A stretch of DNA of 64,000 nt from Calamus simplicifolius (Eukaryota; Streptophyta; Magnoliopsida; Arecales; Arecaceae), in NCBI GenBank assembly GCA_900491605.1, contig UESW01004568.1, positions 62,001 to 126,000 on the forward strand, given 5' to 3'. The notes under the pieces were generated by a model, which searched no databases, was not told the origin of the DNA, and worked only from the letters and a program-made list of their open reading frames with translations. This document shows positions 45,226 through 58,100 of this stretch, piece after piece (the stretch's first letter is position 1; each line of letters begins with the position of its first letter). The translations under genes were made by a program, and so were the position numbers.

Positions 45226-48200
45226 CTAAAAACCCGAATGATGAGCCACCGCCGATGCAACCCAGTCAGCCGCAGAATTAGCTTCCCAATATATGTGCCG
45301 GATGTGAACTCTGTTGGTCTGACTTAGTATCGACCAGATATCACGAAGAAGGGGATTGGATGAAGAATGGTCACCATCTCCCGCCTTAATCCACCGAACG
45401 ACAGAAAGAGAATCCCCTTCAATAAACAGACTATGTGCATGGAGCCTCCGAACGGCGTGGGAGATCCCAGCCCACACAGCATAAAGCTCTGCCATAGTGA
45501 CAGAGCAATCTAAGGAAGCAAACCCACCAGCCGACAGAAGAGCTCCATCAGTCCCTCGAATAACAAAAGCAGATCCAGCTTGTCTTCCCCGTACACTTCC
45601 ATCAAAGTTGATTTTAACAAACCCTGGAGGGGGGTTCCCAAGATATGAAAACCGTACGACGGTTCGCTGTCGGAGCAGCAGGGGATCCCCAGAGGCCAGG
45701 GTTGTATAAATCAAACCCATTGATTAGAAGTGCACTTTCAGCAACCATAGATCTTATCTTTTGCTCTAATCTGTGAGGAAAGAAGGGATCATCAGAGAAA
45801 ATAAGCTGGTTCCATGACAGCCAAATCTGATAGACCGTAATAGCCCAAAGAATACTCTGCTGTCGGGTGGAACTCCGAAGGGCATCAAGGAAAGGAAAAC
45901 ATGAAGAACCTGACCCATCCACTATGCATCTATAACCCACCCTCAGCCAAATCCATCTCCATCTGGGGCATGTAAGGATCGCATGGCTAGTAGTCTCCTC
46001 CTCCTCACCACACAGAGCGCAAGTCGCCACCACCGGGAGACCCCTTCTGAAAAGCAATGAACAGGAAGGGAGACAATTCCACAAAATCTTCCATATAAAT
46101 AACTGAACCCTAGGATGAATGGGAAGCTTCCATATCCAAGCAGCATCCCTCGAATCCTGGGGCTAAGTTCTGAACTCCTTGATAAGATCCTTAAGAGGAG
46201 CCCGAGAAAGACAGGATCTCCGTCATAATCTAGAGTCTGGTGAGGGCTTCGGGATAATAGGAATAGAAAGAATCCGCCGAGCAAGCTCTATCCCAAATAA
46301 ACTGGTCACCGCCGAGATGTCCCAAGTGAAAGAGTCCTGGATGATGAGCTCCCAAACCCGCATGTCGGGCTGGACATCCATGCTAATGAATGATGGCCAA
46401 CGAGAGAGGGAAAGATCCGAAATCCAAACATCGTGAGCAACCTTCACCGACGATCCATCACCAATCACCCAAGATACATTATTCAGGATAGTCGGAGCAT
46501 GTCTACAGACCTCCTTCCAGAAGAAAGAGTGCCCCCAAGTAGGTAACAAGTCCATGGAAGTAGACCAAACACCATACCTAGCTCGCATGAAGGAGCTCTA
46601 GAGGCAATGAGGATCAAGAATAAATCTCGAGGCGTGCCTGGCCAACAACGCCTCTCTCCTAGCAATCAGGGACTGAATTCCCAGACCACCTTCATTCAAA
46701 GGCATACAAATGGACTCCCAAGCCAGAAGGTGAATACCGTGACCGTCCTGCATAGAGGCCCATAGAAAGTCCCGAAAACAACGCTCAATCCTCCGCAGGC
46801 AAGTAATGGGGACCGCTGCATTAGATAGAAGATACATAGGTAGGGACAAAAGGACAGAGTGAATAAGAGTGATCCTCACCATCATAGATAACCCAATCAC
46901 CTGCCATCCGTCCAACCGATCATGAATACGATGCTCAAGTATAGTATAATCACGAATACGCGGACGTCTACCCAAGAGAGGGATCCCCAAATAAGATAGC
47001 TCATCAGTTTTATTAAAGATACCCAGGGCCTGATGTATAGCATTCCTAGTAGTCCTGGGGGTCTTTGGGCTAAAGCAGATCATAGACTTATCAACATTGA
47101 TCTTCTGGCCAGAAGCATGACAATAGCACTGAATGATAGAAGCAAAACTAACAGCATTATATAGAGAGGCCTGGCCCAAAAGAATACAGTCGTTCGCAAA
47201 AAGAAGATGGGAGCCAGCAAGCCCCGAGGAAGCAGCCATAAAGGGGGCTATCCGACCATCCAGCTGAGCCTGATGAAAAGTACGAGAAAGATGGTCCGCA
47301 GCAAGAACAAACAGAAATGGGGATAAAGGGCATCCCTGCCTCAGACCCACAGTAGACTGGAAAGAAGTGGTCTGCACACCATTGACTAACAGAGAGAAAG
47401 ATGGCTGCCGTATACAGGCCATGATCCAGTCTATAAACAACTCATGGAACCCAAACTCAAGCAGGGTTTGCTGTAGAAAGACCCAACTCATCCTGTCATA
47501 GGCGCGCTCCATATCTAGCTTAACAGCCATAAGGCACTGCCTAACCGGGGCTCTCTGTAGATCATGCATAAACTCCTGAGCAATGAGAACATTATCAGAA
47601 ATACTCCGGCCTCTGATGAAAGCCCCCTGTTCAGAAGAGATAAGCTGAGGAATAACCACCCGAAGACGGGACACTAGAAGTCGCGCGCAGACCTTGTATA
47701 AGGTAGTGCAAAGACTGATCGGCCGGAAGTGATGAGGGTAAGAGGCATCAGAACGCTTCGGCACCAGTGTGATGAGCGTCCGGTTCCAATCAGCAGGAAT
47801 GGCTTTTGACAGGAAAGCACTCTGGATAGCCTGGGTGACCTCCTGACCAACAATATCCCAATAATGCCTGAAGAATAGTGGTGGAAAACCATCCGGTCCT
47901 GGCGCCTTATCAGGCCCAAGATCCTATAAGGCCAAGCGAATCTCATCAGCACTGATCGGCCTGGTCAGCAGGTTGTTCTGAAGAGCAGAGACCTTAACCG
48001 CAGAAGAAACCTGGAAGACAGGAGCACCCCTGCCTGAAATCTCCGTCCATCTAGATTGAAAGAACTGAAGCAACTGATCCCGGATGCTTGCGACATCCTC
48101 CTGAGAATTCCCCTCCTCATCAATCAACCGCCGAATCCTGTTGGCTGCCCTTCTTTTCAGGGTAACCTGATGAAAGAATCTGGTGTTCCGATCCCCCTCC

Positions 48201-49270
48201 CAAAGCCACTGAACTCTAGATCGCTGTCTCCAGTAGGACTCCTGCTGCAGAAGCAAAGAGTGATGAAGAGCAAGCTTGGATCGAAGAGTGAAGAGATCAG
48301 GATCAGGGAGACAGCCATCCTGATCTTCCTTATCCTGAAGGACAACAATGTCAGCTTCCACCTGCTCGATGTTTCTCACAAGGTTCCCAATCTCAATTCT
48401 ACTCCATCTCATAAGGCGACGTCTAACCAACTCAAGCCGCCTAGAGAGACGATAGGTTGCATTACCACGCATCAGTAAATGCCAAACCTGACCAACAATA
48501 GACCGAGCCGAGGGGTAGGAAGTCCAGAACTGCTCAAATCTGAACTGATGCTGCCGCAGAGAATCAGTGACAGTAGAGATCAAGATAGGACAGTGGTCGG
48601 AGGCAATGCTAGGCAGGTGAGTGACATTTGCAGAGGGGAACATCTGATTCCATTTAACAGTGGCCAAGGCTCTATCTAATCTTTCCCAAACTCTAGCCAA
48701 CCCCTGGCAATTGTTACACCAGGTAAATTGGGATCCCGAGAAACCGAGGTCCAACAAACCAGCTGAGGATATGAAGGATCTAAACTCCGATATAGCATGT
48801 GACTCCATAACCCGCCTACCGCCACGCTTTTCATTAGCAGCAGTAATGCAATTAAAGTCGCCAGCTATGATAGCAGGAATGCCTTGATCAAGAAGGGAGA
48901 GACTCTCAGCCCATAGAGCACGTCGTTCCTTGAAATCTGTACTAGCATAAACTCCCAATAAGAGCCAAGGGTTGGACGAGCCCTCAGAAACAAGAAGAGA
49001 GATCTGCTGATTACACTGGTGAAAAGCCGTCACTGTAATCGAAGAATGCCTCCAGAAAGCCACCATCCCACCAGATAGACCACTAGACTCCACAGCATAA
49101 GAGGACCACGTTCTGGAAGCCTGTCTCCGAAACCGGACAAGACTGTCCCCCGATAACCGGGTCTCCAGAAGAATACATATATCACAATTATAAATCTGCA
49201 TCAGTCTACCAAAGGAAGATCGAAAAGAAGGTTTTTGAGCTCCTCTGACATTCCAAATAAGGATCTTCAT
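45226..49270 (-). pseudogene. LINE ORF2: endonuclease, reverse transcriptase, zinc-binding region, RNase H
   Basis: Starts MKILIWNVRGAQKP at 49270. The AP-endonuclease part has WNVRG, LLETRLSGD, AGDFNCI and SDHCPILI. The reverse transcriptase has FRPISLCTTLYKV, QGAFIRGRSISDN, KLDMERAYDRMSW and GLRQGCPLSPFLF. The catalytic box reads LLFANDCILLG where the family has FADD, so one metal-binding Asp is Asn. Next come the zf-RVT region (CALCGEEEETTSHAILTCPRW) and an RNase H domain (KINFDGSVRG, AELYAVWAG, IEGDSLSVV, HIYWEANSAADW) with its acidic residues kept. In-frame stops lie at 47924-47926, about 46598, about 46223 and about 46161. A frame change occurs near 45640-45660. The protein would nick target DNA and copy LINE RNA if intact. 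Confidence 0.93.
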
Positions 49271-49362
49271 TTAGTAAAGGGGGAAGGGTGGGACCCGCCC
49301 TGGTCATCCACCATAGCCTAGTCAGAAGACTGCCCAATAGACATCATATTATTAACTACCAT

Positions 49363-50998
49363 CTAGGTAGTGCAATCCATCTGGATATTGTCAACCCCGT
49401 GGGAACCTACCTCAGACATAGAATCCGAAGACCGGGATTCCGCAACAGGGAGAGCTGATTCCTTGGACTGATCCATAATAGCCGACTTGGGGCCGGCTAG
49501 GATCGAATCATGGTGACGGATCTCACCCTTAGATGACTGACCCAAGTTCATACCACGATCAGTGACTTGACTACAAGAGGCCTTATCTGACCCTCCAACC
49601 AAATTGATAGGAACCTTGCCCGGGATCAGAGGATCAGAAATGGATTGCATCGTCTTCATGTCCTTGGACTTAGAATAGCTACCCTTCCCTTTCCTATTCC
49701 CATTTTTAGAAGTAGATCGCATGCGAAGGGATTCCTCCGGCCTAGCCCGCTTGGAAGGACCCGGATTGGCATCCAACCTGGCCACTGGCCCACAATCCAC
49801 ATTGCCCATTGCTAAGAGGGCAAAAGGATTCTTTGATTTCAGTAAATGAAGTTTAGAAGTGACCTTAAGAGAGGCAGCAGGGATCTAAACATCAGGATTC
49901 ACTGTAGCATCCAAACCGGCATGGGAGCTCCCAACCGGCACACCATCAGAAGCAGTCTTCCTTGAAGACTTCTCAGCTCCAGCTTTCCTTGATAATTCTA
50001 AACCACCCGAGAGCTGCCCTGGGGCCACTGCGACACCATCATGGACCTTGTCAGCCTTGAGGGAGCGCCGGCGAGCCATCTTGCCAGGAGAAGACCACCC
50101 ATTAGCCGAAGCTCCATTCCTCCCTACTGCAGACGAAGGGGAAACCGGGGGGACCCAGCAGCATGCTCAGCTTCCTTTCTCACGGAAGCAGAGGAGATCC
50201 GACGACGATAAACTGACATCCAAGGGCCAAACAAATTTTCTGACGAAGCCTGCTCAGCATCCAAAGACTCAGACGACGAGGAATAGGGGCCGGAGAGATG
50301 AAGAGAGCCGCAGCAGGGGCAGATTCCAGCCAGGTGCTCATACTGGAATTGCTGCCAGAATGGAGAGGCCGAACCATGAATTCTTACACCAGGCCAGAGT
50401 GGTCGCCGAAGATCCACTCTGAGACAAGCTCTGGCAAACGCGCCCCTGGACAAAGCCTGAGTGGCTGGATCAGAGAAGACGAACTGCCCTGCCAGCGCTA
50501 GGATAGCTTCAAGCATAGCGTCACTCCAAACTCCAAGGGCAGAGCAGGCAGGCGAACCCAGAGGAGGACCGCGGAGACAGAGTCGCTGGCCGGAATGAAC
50601 TCAAGGCGCCAATTATCCGTAGCTACAGGCTCCCCATTGACAACCCACGGGCGAGCTAGCACCAAATCCTTGGCACCAGAGTGCTCAAACCGGAAAATAA
50701 AGCATCGATGAGCAAGACATACCGGATGGATTTCATCGGAGATGCCCGCGCGCCTGAATTCCCGGATGAAGGCTTTCAGTGGAATCCAACGGTGGAACGT
50801 CCGAGCAATAATGGCTCTCTCCTTCCAGCAAGCACCAGACGAGTCCAACAACGCCGAAGGAATCTGGACAACGTCTGGGAAGCAACCCTCTAGATCAGCA
50901 ATCTTTGCCGGTGATGGAGAAGAGGACACCCATTCAAACCCCGAAACCGGCCCCTTACTCCAGGCCTTAGGAGCATCGTGAGCTCCATCCGCCGCCAT
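49363..50998 (-). pseudogene. LINE ORF1: DUF4283-type RNA-binding protein with zinc knuckle
   Basis: From ATG 50996-50998: a DUF4283-like N-terminal part (HRCFIFRFEHSGAKDLVLAR, then PWVVNGEPVATDNW) and LPALPLEF. A one-base loss in a T run near 50535-50540 shifts the frame. The next frame holds the rest of the domain and a knuckle-like ICPCCGSLHLSGPY. A second shift sits in a six-C run near 50143-50148. An in-frame TAG follows at 49885-49887, and the low-complexity tail ends at 49363. In plant L1 elements this protein packages the RNA. Confidence 0.85.
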
Positions 50999-51018
50999 AG
51001 GAGTCGACAATTGTTTAG

Positions 51019-52198
51019 TTAGCTGTAAGTCTTAACTCCAGAATCATTTAGTTGGATCAACAAATGTCTCATTCGCAACGCTTGTCTTCCGGTCAAAAAT
51101 ACACCATAACTGGTTGCAAGGATTAACCAAACACCACATTTCTCAAGCTATATTTTCAGGTTAAATTCGCTATATATAATTATAGAGGATTTTTTTTTTA
51201 TTCTCTTAATTTCTTTTGTTTTATTAGTGAAAGAGATTTATGTGATAAGGATCTCATGTAGTTGAAAAAAAAAAAAAAAAGCTTAGATGAGTTGAATTAA
51301 ATTGCATCCATGCTACAGCCAAAGAACCATTTCTCACGTCGAAGCCTTCTTGGTTTTTCTCAATATTAGTCAAACTAGTGCTGTAACTCGGCATTGGCAA
51401 AATCGAAGCACGGTCATTTGTGCGCTGGTTACTTCCAAGTCCAGCCCTACACGTGTCCCAGATGAAACCGGACTCCTCGCGATCTCAAACCAAACCAGTT
51501 TGCCCCAGTAATTTTCGCGGGAAAAGACCCCGGATAACCCTAAGCCGTCGCGAATGCATCCAAAGGCCGTGATGGAATCAAACTCCATCACGTGATGCTC
51601 CCACTTCATCTTTCTTTTATTATATTCCCCCCATTTTTTAAAAACTTTTTTTAAATATATTAAACGCCCCAATCCGACGGCCACCAGCCGGCTTCTCCCC
51701 AATCGTACGAATTTTCACCGCACGATGCGATCACAATATCCCATCCGTCCGATCAATTATTAGAATTTGATTTCAAAACTCGAGAGGGAGAGAGAAGAAA
51801 GCCCCTCTTAGCTCCCCCTCCCCCTCCCCCTCCCCCTCCTTCCTTCCCCCTTATCGATTTGTTTTTTTTTTTTCCCCCTCTCCCATAACCCAAAAAATCT
51901 CATCTTTTTCATCTTCCCTCGCCCTCTCCTCTTCCCCGTCGCCGGATCTCCACCGCCCGATTCCCTCTCCGACGGACGGGATCTCCCCCCGGACTCCCCT
52001 GCTCTCGGCTTGCGCCACTCTCCTCTCCATAGATCTCCCGACTCCGCGCGCGCGATCCGATTGCTCTAGAATTCTCTTCGTTTTTCCCGCGCTGATGCTG
52101 GATTTGATCGTCTCCTGCGGGAGTGGGATCTCCTGATCGAATTCGTTGGCCTTTGGGTTCGATTTCTGTGGTGCCGGTGTTGGGATTCGGCGGCTGCG
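51019..52198 (+). promoter_or_regulatory. upstream and 5' leader region of the CXC gene
   Basis: An AT-rich part with a T run at 51188-51200 and an A run at 51266-51281 followed by GCTTAGATGAGTTGAATT, which resembles an RTE 3' tail. Then comes a CT-rich leader with (CCCCCT)n at 51810-51843. TTTAAATATATTAAA at 51651-51665 is a TATA candidate. A 13-codon upstream ORF (52095-52136) precedes the main ATG at 52199. Confidence 0.5.
52095..52136 (+). promoter_or_regulatory. upstream ORF in the CXC gene leader
   Basis: ATG to TGA, 13 codons (MLDLIVSCGSGIS), 62 bases before the main start. If the transcript includes it, it could lower translation of the main ORF. Conservation is unknown. Confidence 0.4.
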
Positions 52199-55100
52199 AT
52201 GGAGCAAGGCATTAAATCCGCTGCGCCGATGCCGACGGAATTCCCCCAGAAGAAGCTTGCCCGGCAGCTGGATTTCACCGCGGTGCACTGTGGTGCGTCG
52301 GGGGCGGCGGGGCCCGTGGCCCTTGAGCAGCCGTCACCGGTGCCGCTGCCGGTGTCTCGCCCCTCGATTCAGGCGTCTGTGTGAGTTACTTGCCTCGTGT
52401 TTTTGTTCGATTCCCGAATTCAAAGCTTTGGGCTTGGATGCTTTTCGATTCATGCTCTTGGGTTTAATCAACTTCAGTCGCTCTTCTTCTCATACGGCGG
52501 CGATTTTTTTTTTTTCTTTTTTCTTTTTGTTGTTGTCTTGATAAAATTCCACTGTTTTTTTCGTCAAGTTCATTTTTTTTGCCGTAAAATTTGATGCCCG
52601 GTTTAATTAATTTTTTTTTTTTTTGAGGTAATAAAAGGGGCGCTTTATTTTTCGGTCTTAACTCTTTAAGGTTTTAAATTGATAGGTACTTAAGCAGTTG
52701 AGATGTTTTGGAAAACTGTGGCCTTTATTATAAATGAAAACTTGATGATGATTTCCTCTAAAATTTTGAATTGGGCATGAATTGTGTCACTAAATGGATT
52801 TCTTAGATTCAAAGGTTATGTCATATTTGGTAACTTTTGCATATACGGGGTTTGATCTGAGATTACTTATTAATTATGCTTAACTTCCATTTTTCTCCTG
52901 ATGCTACCAATTTTGGTTGCTCCTATCCAATCTTACTTTAGTTGTCAAATCAGTTAATTTTATTAAAGTTTGAATTTTAACTAATTATTACACAACAGCC
53001 CAAAAATCCTCATATAATTCAGCCCTTGTGTTCTTGGAAGCATGCCTATATTTGGGTGGAACTTAGTGAATTTACTGATTCTTCCCTGACAATTGATGAA
53101 TCTTCATAAAATTCACTCCATATGTTCTTGGATGCATGATATGTGTGGATAAAACTTGGTGCATTTTCTGAACGTTTGTAGTTAAACAGTGTGATTGTTT
53201 TCCCAAATCTACCAGTTAGTGAATCCTGGCAGCTGTTTTTCTATGTTCAGGAAGCCAGAGTCCCCAAGATCAAGGCCACTGCCAGTATCTGAAGTTAAAG
53301 ATGGTACTCCAAAAAAACATAAGCAATGCAACTGCAAAAACTCAAGATGCTTGAAGCTGTAGGTGCTATGTTGTGCTTACTGTTTCTTTCATGGCTTCAT
53401 CAATTCTATCATAAATATGCCTTTGTGATTTTTTTTTTTTTTATTTAAGTTGCATTACAAATACAGTTAGTTTTTGAGATATGGCATGCTTCCATTGCTG
53501 AAACAACTCATTGTGCAATAAGCTGTACGATGACAAACCCATTTATTGTTATTGAGGACTTACCTCATGCTATAACCTGTGCTACCATTTACTTTTGAGG
53601 ATCATAAACAGGTTTGTATCTCTTGATGCAAAAATTTGCTATGTGATGGCAAAAGCTAAGCTACTCTCAAATTGTTCCCTGTAATTGAAGTTCAACTGAG
53701 AAATTAAACAAGACAGGAATTGCGTTGCTGGTCTGGCTTGTGGAAGATAATCCTAAATTTGATTCATTCATAACAAAAAAAATGCATGTACTTTGATCAA
53801 GCTAGAGGCTTGTTAACATCAGCAATGAATGTGCAATATTAACAATATGTAGTTGTTTTGAGAAATTAAACAAGACAGGAATTGCATATGGCTTGTGGAA
53901 ACTCAACTCAAATCATCTAAGCCTTTTCCCAACTACATGGGGTCGGCTACATGAATCTGCTTCCTCCACTCCGCTCTATTCAGGACCAAGACGACATTCA
54001 AATTACAAATAATAATTTCTTTTTTAATTATTTCTATTCATGTTAGTTTAAGTCTACCTCTATGGATTATTAAAAGATCACTCTTTCTAACTAGAGCATC
54101 TAAAGGTCTGGCTTGTGGAAGATAATCCTAAATTTGATTCATTCATAATAAAAAAAATGCATGTACTTTGATCAAGATAGAGGCTTGTTAACATTCACAA
54201 TGAATGTGCAAATATTAACAATATGTAGCTGTAAATATACCTCCGTGAGTTTTAGATAACTCCTCATTTATTTGAAGAGTCATCTTTGTAATGAGAATAT
54301 GCTGATTTAGGCATTGCGATGTCAATAATAAATGAAATCTGATGATATGATTTGATTTTTGGTTTGGGCGGAACACATTGGTGACTACAAATCGAATATA
54401 AGCTCCATGAATGAGGCTTGGCATGGTGTGTTAAGATCTAACCTGCTATTTCTCAAATATCTTAAAATCAGTATTCAAGGGAAGTGCAAGGATGGAGAAT
54501 AAGTAAGGGTGCAGGTTACTTGTTCATGTATACATGGGCTAGAAAAAGGTAAATTGGATTTGAGTCAGACATGAAATTCAGTCCCATGATTCTTAATTGT
54601 GTCCTAAACCCAGGCTTTGTCTCAAATTTGGTTGATTGTAGGTCTAGAAGAAATGGGTTTGACTAGACTAAACCAGACATGACTAAAATAGCACAAATTG
54701 TTTGGCCTAGCTCACAAAAGTGAGGCTGAATCAAAAATTATCTGAACCCATTAAGTCAATGAGTTGGTTTAGCTTTACATTTCTAGAGAATTGATTGGGA
54801 CCTCTAGGTTATGTTAGAGTTGGACAGTTGGATGCAACATGATTCATTTACTTACCTTTTCTTTGAAGAAAGCAAGAATCAGACATGAAAGGGAGAAGGG
54901 GGACCACAACTGTATGCTGTTGCAGTGAGGCAGAGAGCAAAGTTGAAAAGTCAGACTAAGCAATTAAGTGTTAGTTATTTATTTTGATGCAGTGTCTTTA
55001 TAAGTTATTGGTATCTAAATTTTCACTTGGGGTGTCTTAGCTGCTCCAGAAGGTTGATCTCATATGCCATTTTTATCTGTACCTTGGTTGCAATATTTTC

Positions 55101-58100
55101 ATATGATTGCCTTGCATTCTGTAACCTGAATTCCATGTATCATGAAAACTTATTCGATCCATTAGCTTAGTCTATTCAAAGTTGTAATGCTTACCTACTT
55201 TTCCTTCCTCCTAATTTAGTTCTGATTATCCATGCAGGTATTGTGAGTGTTTTGCATCTGGGTTATATTGCGATGGTTGCAATTGCATAAATTGCTGTAA
55301 CAATGTTGAGAATGAAACTGCCAGGCAGGAAGCTGTTGAAGTCACTCTAGAGCGCAATCCAAATGCCTTTAGGCCTAAGATTGACAACAGTCCACATACA
55401 AACCGGGATAATAGGGTATGCATTTGTTCTTTGCTGGGAACATATACTGGCTTTCATGCATGTATGTGTGGATATATATTTATGCAACTTCTTACATTAG
55501 ACATATTGTTACATGTTTCCACATATTGAGCTTTCCGTGTAGTACTGACTCTAATGCATTGATAGCATTCTAATGTGTGGTGACCATTCACTATATTGAT
55601 TACAAATGACTGCAACTTGGAAGGTTTAAATTATTTGTATGATTTACCTTTTCTTTATCCTTTGATATGTGTCACATCCCAAGCAACAGATTTGGGCCTA
55701 GCTTGCTTACTTCTGAGGTGGATAATAGTAGCATTGGCCATTACATGCATACTTTATATCATGAAGTTTCATATAGTTGTTTCTCTCGTTGCTTGAAATA
55801 AATATAAATATTTGAGGCTAATCTCAACTCATGCCTCCATCGCGCTGTTCAAAATGCCTTGATGTTCTTTACACTATGAGATATATCACATGAAGAGCTA
55901 TATCATATAAAGAAGTAAGTGAAAGCGCACACCTTGTGTGAGGGGTTGCATTTTTTTTTTTTTTTTCATCGGGTGAGGGGGGGTAGGGAAAATATTTAGT
56001 TATTTCTGTGACCTATAAAAGAGGAGATAGATTTCATGTTCACATCTCGCACAAAATTTTATATGCTATAAAACTCCTAGACTCAGTTTGGCAGGCTATG
56101 TTATTGAGTCTAATTTTAGTACTTTTGGCTTCTGTTGTTATAGGTCTCTGCAATTACTGTGAATGAGCAATTTGAGTTGAAGTTTTTCCAAAATATTTCA
56201 TGTTCCTGATATGACTTTGTCATTTGTCATGAGATGAAATGTGTGGATCACATGTTTTATTCATAGTATTAACTTTTGCTCGCTATACCTTTGCTTGTCT
56301 TGTCTCAAGAATTTTCTAGATGTCAACTCTCAAGTTTTACTTTGAAAGTCTATTTCTTGCATTACAGTGTTTGAATTTAGTTTTCATGTAGAGGTTTCCA
56401 AGATGAATGTTTCTATACCAAATTTTAATTGCTGAAATAAGGGAAGTGAGTTAAAACAGCGGTGATAAGAGAGAATAAAAGGAAGAAAATGGCCTATTTA
56501 GGGCATCTAGAACACTAGGTTTCTTATTTTCTTTCTTTCTTTCTTTTTTATGGGCAGATTAGTTTATCTTTCACTCCTATATATTAGGTTACTGATCCAA
56601 GTAATCTGTCACCAATTCTACATAGTCTAAAAAAGGTACGCCAAATCAGCCAATGTTATTTGAAGTTTAAAGAATGCATAATTTATGATTTCTACCTTAT
56701 TGTACAAGATGTCGAGAAATAAGTTTCTACCTTTGAAAGAATCAAAGAATTTGTGTTTTTTTGATATACAAACATACAAAATAATTTTTAAAAATGTCCA
56801 TTCAGTATGGTGGGGGCCATTGCTTGATGCATTGTTAAAGGGCTTGGGCTGACAAGTGCAACGACACAGGTTCAAGTTCTGGCAGGCATTTTATGCAAAG
56901 AAAACCAAATGTTAGGTCTGTCCATAACCTGTCCCTCCCATGAACCTAGATTGCTGGGACCATAATTAGGAAATCTTTTTCCAGAATAAGGTAAGCTCAC
57001 ATGTCTTCGCAGTACATGAGGACATTTTGTTTATTTTTTTGATGATGTTTACTAGTACCCAGTACAATTTGGTTTCCCCATTTCTCTTTAAGCAGAAAAT
57101 ACAATAACTTCTAACATAATCTTCTGCTAAACTCTGTGAACTAATTCTTCATATTTTGAGGAAAAAAAAACATTTCTTTCCAGCAGCTAACATTGCAGCT
57201 AACTCATCTTAATGTGTCCTCACGTGATTAGATTTTCATGAAAATACATAACTGACATATGGGCAAATTACATTGTCTAAGTTGTCTCTAGTGGACAAGG
57301 GTGTACCGATGCATGGGCATGTTGTAGAACTAAATGGCATTCAATATGGAGGATGGAAAAAAAAGTCCCATTTAAGGTAGGAAAACTCAACAGAATGAAT
57401 AATTTTAGCATTTTAAAAATGGCAATATTTAAGTGAAATTGACATTTGATGAACAAGTATAATGAAGATGAAAACCCAGAGTGTTTAGTGGTATGAATTC
57501 TTGGGACTTTGATGCCAGAACAGTTTGCAGGAATTGAAGATGTGATCACTTCTACCAGTCTGGGCTTGAAGTAACTTTCCGATACAGTTCAAATAACTAA
57601 AAGAAAAGAGTTTAAGGGGCCATTTGGTTGTATGTGATTAAAACAGGTTTTATGATACATAGAGGGAAAATTTTCTTTTCTTTTTTCCTCTCTAAAACCC
57701 ATTTTTAAGGTTTTATAACTTTATATTTTAATGTAGCAGATTTTATTAAAAGCAGACAAACAAATGCCGTTATAACCCTTGCTTTTGTTGGGTTTTCTGT
57801 ATATGGGCTTTACTAAAAGTTGTCAAGAGAACATACCCTAAATGATTTTAAGGATTGTATTTATAATTGATAGTTAGGACTGTTTTGACTTTGGGATTCT
57901 TGAAACTTCTATAAAAAACACAAGTTATCTTTAAATAATTGACGGTGAATCTGATATCCTTGGATTGTTGATGCTTCATCATTTTCAGTGGTGTTGAATA
58001 GGGGCAGTAATTAATGAGCTGGCCCACCATCCTGACCCCCTTAAACAAGTTCAGGTTTGGCATAAACTGGTCCGGACATGAATGGTTTGACCAGATCTAA

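Larger units (their letters stand above)
45106..51008 (-). mobile_element. L1-type LINE, nearly full length, with target duplication and poly(A) tail
   Basis: On the minus strand: ORF1 (about 49363-50998), ORF2 (about 45226-49270), short 3' UTR, then a 15-base poly(A) tail (poly-T at 45106-45120). AATTGTTTAG occurs exactly at both ends (45096-45105 and 51009-51018). The 5' end lies only 10 nt before the ORF1 ATG (50996-50998), so the 5' UTR with its promoter is missing. Nonsense and frameshift lesions in both ORFs make it inactive. Confidence 0.95.

Noticed and set aside
48056..48887. Plus-strand ORFs of 66-140 codons
   Set aside because: Antisense shadows of the LINE endonuclease frame.
56820..56890. 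Possible tRNA gene or tRNA-derived SINE (GGTTCAAGTTC B box)
   Set aside because: No pairing acceptor or D arm could be seen, and no target duplication or tail was found.
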